The notes under the pieces were generated by a model. The model was not told where the DNA came from and made no database searches. It saw nothing but the letters and a program-made list of their open reading frames with translations. Position numbers and translations under genes: made by a program. From UBA2040 sp002384725 (lineage in GTDB: Bacteria; Bacteroidota; Bacteroidia; Flavobacteriales_D; Crocinitomicaceae), in NCBI GenBank assembly GCA_963926475.1, contig CAWUXE010000001.1:62001-126000 (forward strand): DNA of 64,000 nucleotides, read 5' to 3'. Shown here piece after piece: positions 62,869 through 64,000 of the stretch. Numbering within the stretch: position 1 is the first letter of the stretch; each line of letters opens with the position of its first letter.

Positions 62869-64000
62869 ATGGGCAAAACAATCCTCCTTCTTTCATTTCT
62901 CGTTTTTTACTCATATACATTTGCTCAAGTTTCACACACACAAGGCGATTGGGTGAAACGAAAGAACTCGGCAAGTCATCAAGGTTTCCTCTTTTCTGAT
63001 TCGTCTAATGTATTCTCAATTGATTTTCACAACAACCATTTTTTAGGCAAACAAGCGCTCTATACCAATGTTTTCGACAAGAAATCTGGACTTTTCAAGG
63101 AGTCTGTGCTTTTGACCTCCATGGATGGAAAAGATCAAAAGTCTGAATTGAAAGAAGTCTTCTCTTTACGCGAATCTTTTTATACGGTTTCTACAATGAA
63201 CCCTAAAACAGAAAGCGCAGCTGTCACCATTCAGAAGGTGGATAAATTCGGCAATGTATCACAAAGCTTGCAGATTAACCTCCAAAGTCATGGTTATACA
63301 AACGAATCTGAGTTCAAGATAATCACTGACAAGACAGAAACTTCGTTTATTCTAGCCCAAAACATTCCGCAATCTGAATCGAAAAAACAAATCCTCATCA
63401 TTGAATGCTATGATCATAATCTAGTTTTAAAATGGACAAGAACAGTTGAATTTCGAGATAAAACGAAACAATTTGCACTAACTGATTTCAATTTTGATGG
63501 TGAAAATAGAATCACTTTTACTGGACAAAATATAGTCGATTTGTATCAGCCCGATTTACAAATTTCCAACTTAAAGCAAAACACCTATTTCTTGTTTCAA
63601 TACAAGTACGACAAAGACCAATTGCAAGAAATTGAACTAGATTTAAATGAGCGTTTTATTATTGAAATGAAAATCAAAACAACGGATAGTTCTATCCTTG
63701 TTTGCGGCACTTATTCAAAAACAAAGTCCTTTGAACCACAAGGTATTTTTAACCTTTTTCTAGACGAAAACTTTCGTTTAAAATCAAACTGCCTGCATGA
63801 CTTCACTGAAGATGATTTAAAAATGCTTGTTAATTCACAGAAACGGAAATCGAAAAAAAATAGATTTGAACTGCAATTGCATTCCGTTTTACTATTTGAT
63901 GATGGAGAATTTATGCTTTTGACGGAAGAATTTCAAAAGGAATGGGATGTGGCAAATAATCGAGAAATAGACGGGAATAATTATACGGAAACGTTCATTT
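62869..64000 (+). CDS. Secreted protein of unknown function, 3' end outside window
   Basis: The frame opens at the ATG at 62869 with a signal peptide (MGKTILLLSFLVFYSYTFAQ) and stays open for 377 codons to the window edge. The mature part is beta-rich with charged loops (segments such as FSLRESFYTV and DFNFDGENRITFTG) and no recognised domain. It lies 18 bases after lpxH on the same strand and may belong to its operon. Confidence 0.8.
   Translation, partial: MGKTILLLSFLVFYSYTFAQVSHTQGDWVKRKNSASHQGFLFSDSSNVFSIDFHNNHFLGKQALYTNVFDKKSGLFKESVLLTSMDGKDQKSELKEVFSLRESFYTVSTMNPKTESAAVTIQKVDKFGNVSQSLQINLQSHGYTNESEFKIITDKTETSFILAQNIPQSESKKQILIIECYDHNLVLKWTRTVEFRDKTKQFALTDFNFDGENRITFTGQNIVDLYQPDLQISNLKQNTYFLFQYKYDKDQLQEIELDLNERFIIEMKIKTTDSSILVCGTYSKTKSFEPQGIFNLFLDENFRLKSNCLHDFTEDDLKMLVNSQKRKSKKNRFELQLHSVLLFDDGEFMLLTEEFQKEWDVANNREIDGNNYTETFI

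Overview
The window looks like a chromosomal segment of a free-living Bacteroidota bacterium, most likely order Flavobacteriales (a Fluviicola/Crocinitomix-like lineage is a guess). Reasons: low G+C, Bacteroidetes-type promoters (TTG, about 17-20 bases, TAnnTTTG), few Shine-Dalgarno motifs, type IX secretion (T9SS) proteins, family pairs such as DUF4783/RlmH, DUF4403 and EI24, a monomeric NADP isocitrate dehydrogenase, and the Bacteroidetes order rplM-rpsI-rpsB-tsf. I see no rRNA, tRNA, insertion sequence, prophage or CRISPR array. It is mainly core genome, and no defence or mobile system is visible.

Layout. 1-7.0 kb: a truncated secreted protein, DUF4783, rlmH, a decayed membrane-protein gene, rdgB, icd, a membrane thioredoxin-like protein and a DUF4403 lipoprotein. 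7.1-12.2 kb (minus): frr, pyrH, an ArsR-type regulator, then rplM-rpsI-rpsB-tsf; S2 carries an extra helix-hairpin-helix domain. 12.3-16.3 kb: a frameshifted secreted-protein gene, a crotonase, an RRM protein, a membrane coiled-coil protein, and purS overlapping pssA. 16.4-20.2 kb: an intact PorV2-like gene followed by a broken porU2-like gene, a GT-C glycosyltransferase and a membrane-protein gene with four in-frame stops. 20.3-29.7 kb (minus): a beta-barrel protein, Nif3, zinc ribbon, DEAD-box helicase, hisS, hutH, a small membrane protein, an ACMSD-like amidohydrolase and psd. 29.7-38.4 kb: AsmA-like protein, EI24, both methylmalonyl-CoA mutase subunits and two uncharacterised proteins. 38.7-42.9 kb: MscS, efp, a DUF4440-like lipoprotein, rimO and an unknown protein. 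43.1-48.9 kb: a tripartite RND efflux operon. 49-55.5 kb (minus): an AhpD-like protein, a T9SS cargo protein, and a marR-fadB-fadA beta-oxidation cluster with a clear inverted-repeat operator. 56.5-64 kb (plus): lpxK, punA, gatB, two TlpA-like thioredoxins, lpxH and a truncated secreted protein.

The genes serve translation (frr, tsf, rpsB, rpsI, rplM, hisS, efp, rimO, rlmH, gatB), nucleotides (pyrH, purS, punA, rdgB), phosphatidylethanolamine synthesis (pssA, psd), lipid A (lpxK, lpxH), fatty-acid, propionate, histidine and tryptophan breakdown, and the envelope.

The most unusual thread is gene decay inside an otherwise compact core region. Remnants include a 5' piece of a membrane-protein gene (1694-2038), a porU2 fragment with a Trp-to-stop change (17520-18044), a reading frame with four stops (19700-20188), a one-base frameshift in a T run (12363-12732), and a junction joining the first 15 codons of purT to the last codons of a T9SS cargo gene (56092-56278). 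Two weaker candidates lie at 7138-7215 and 618-689.
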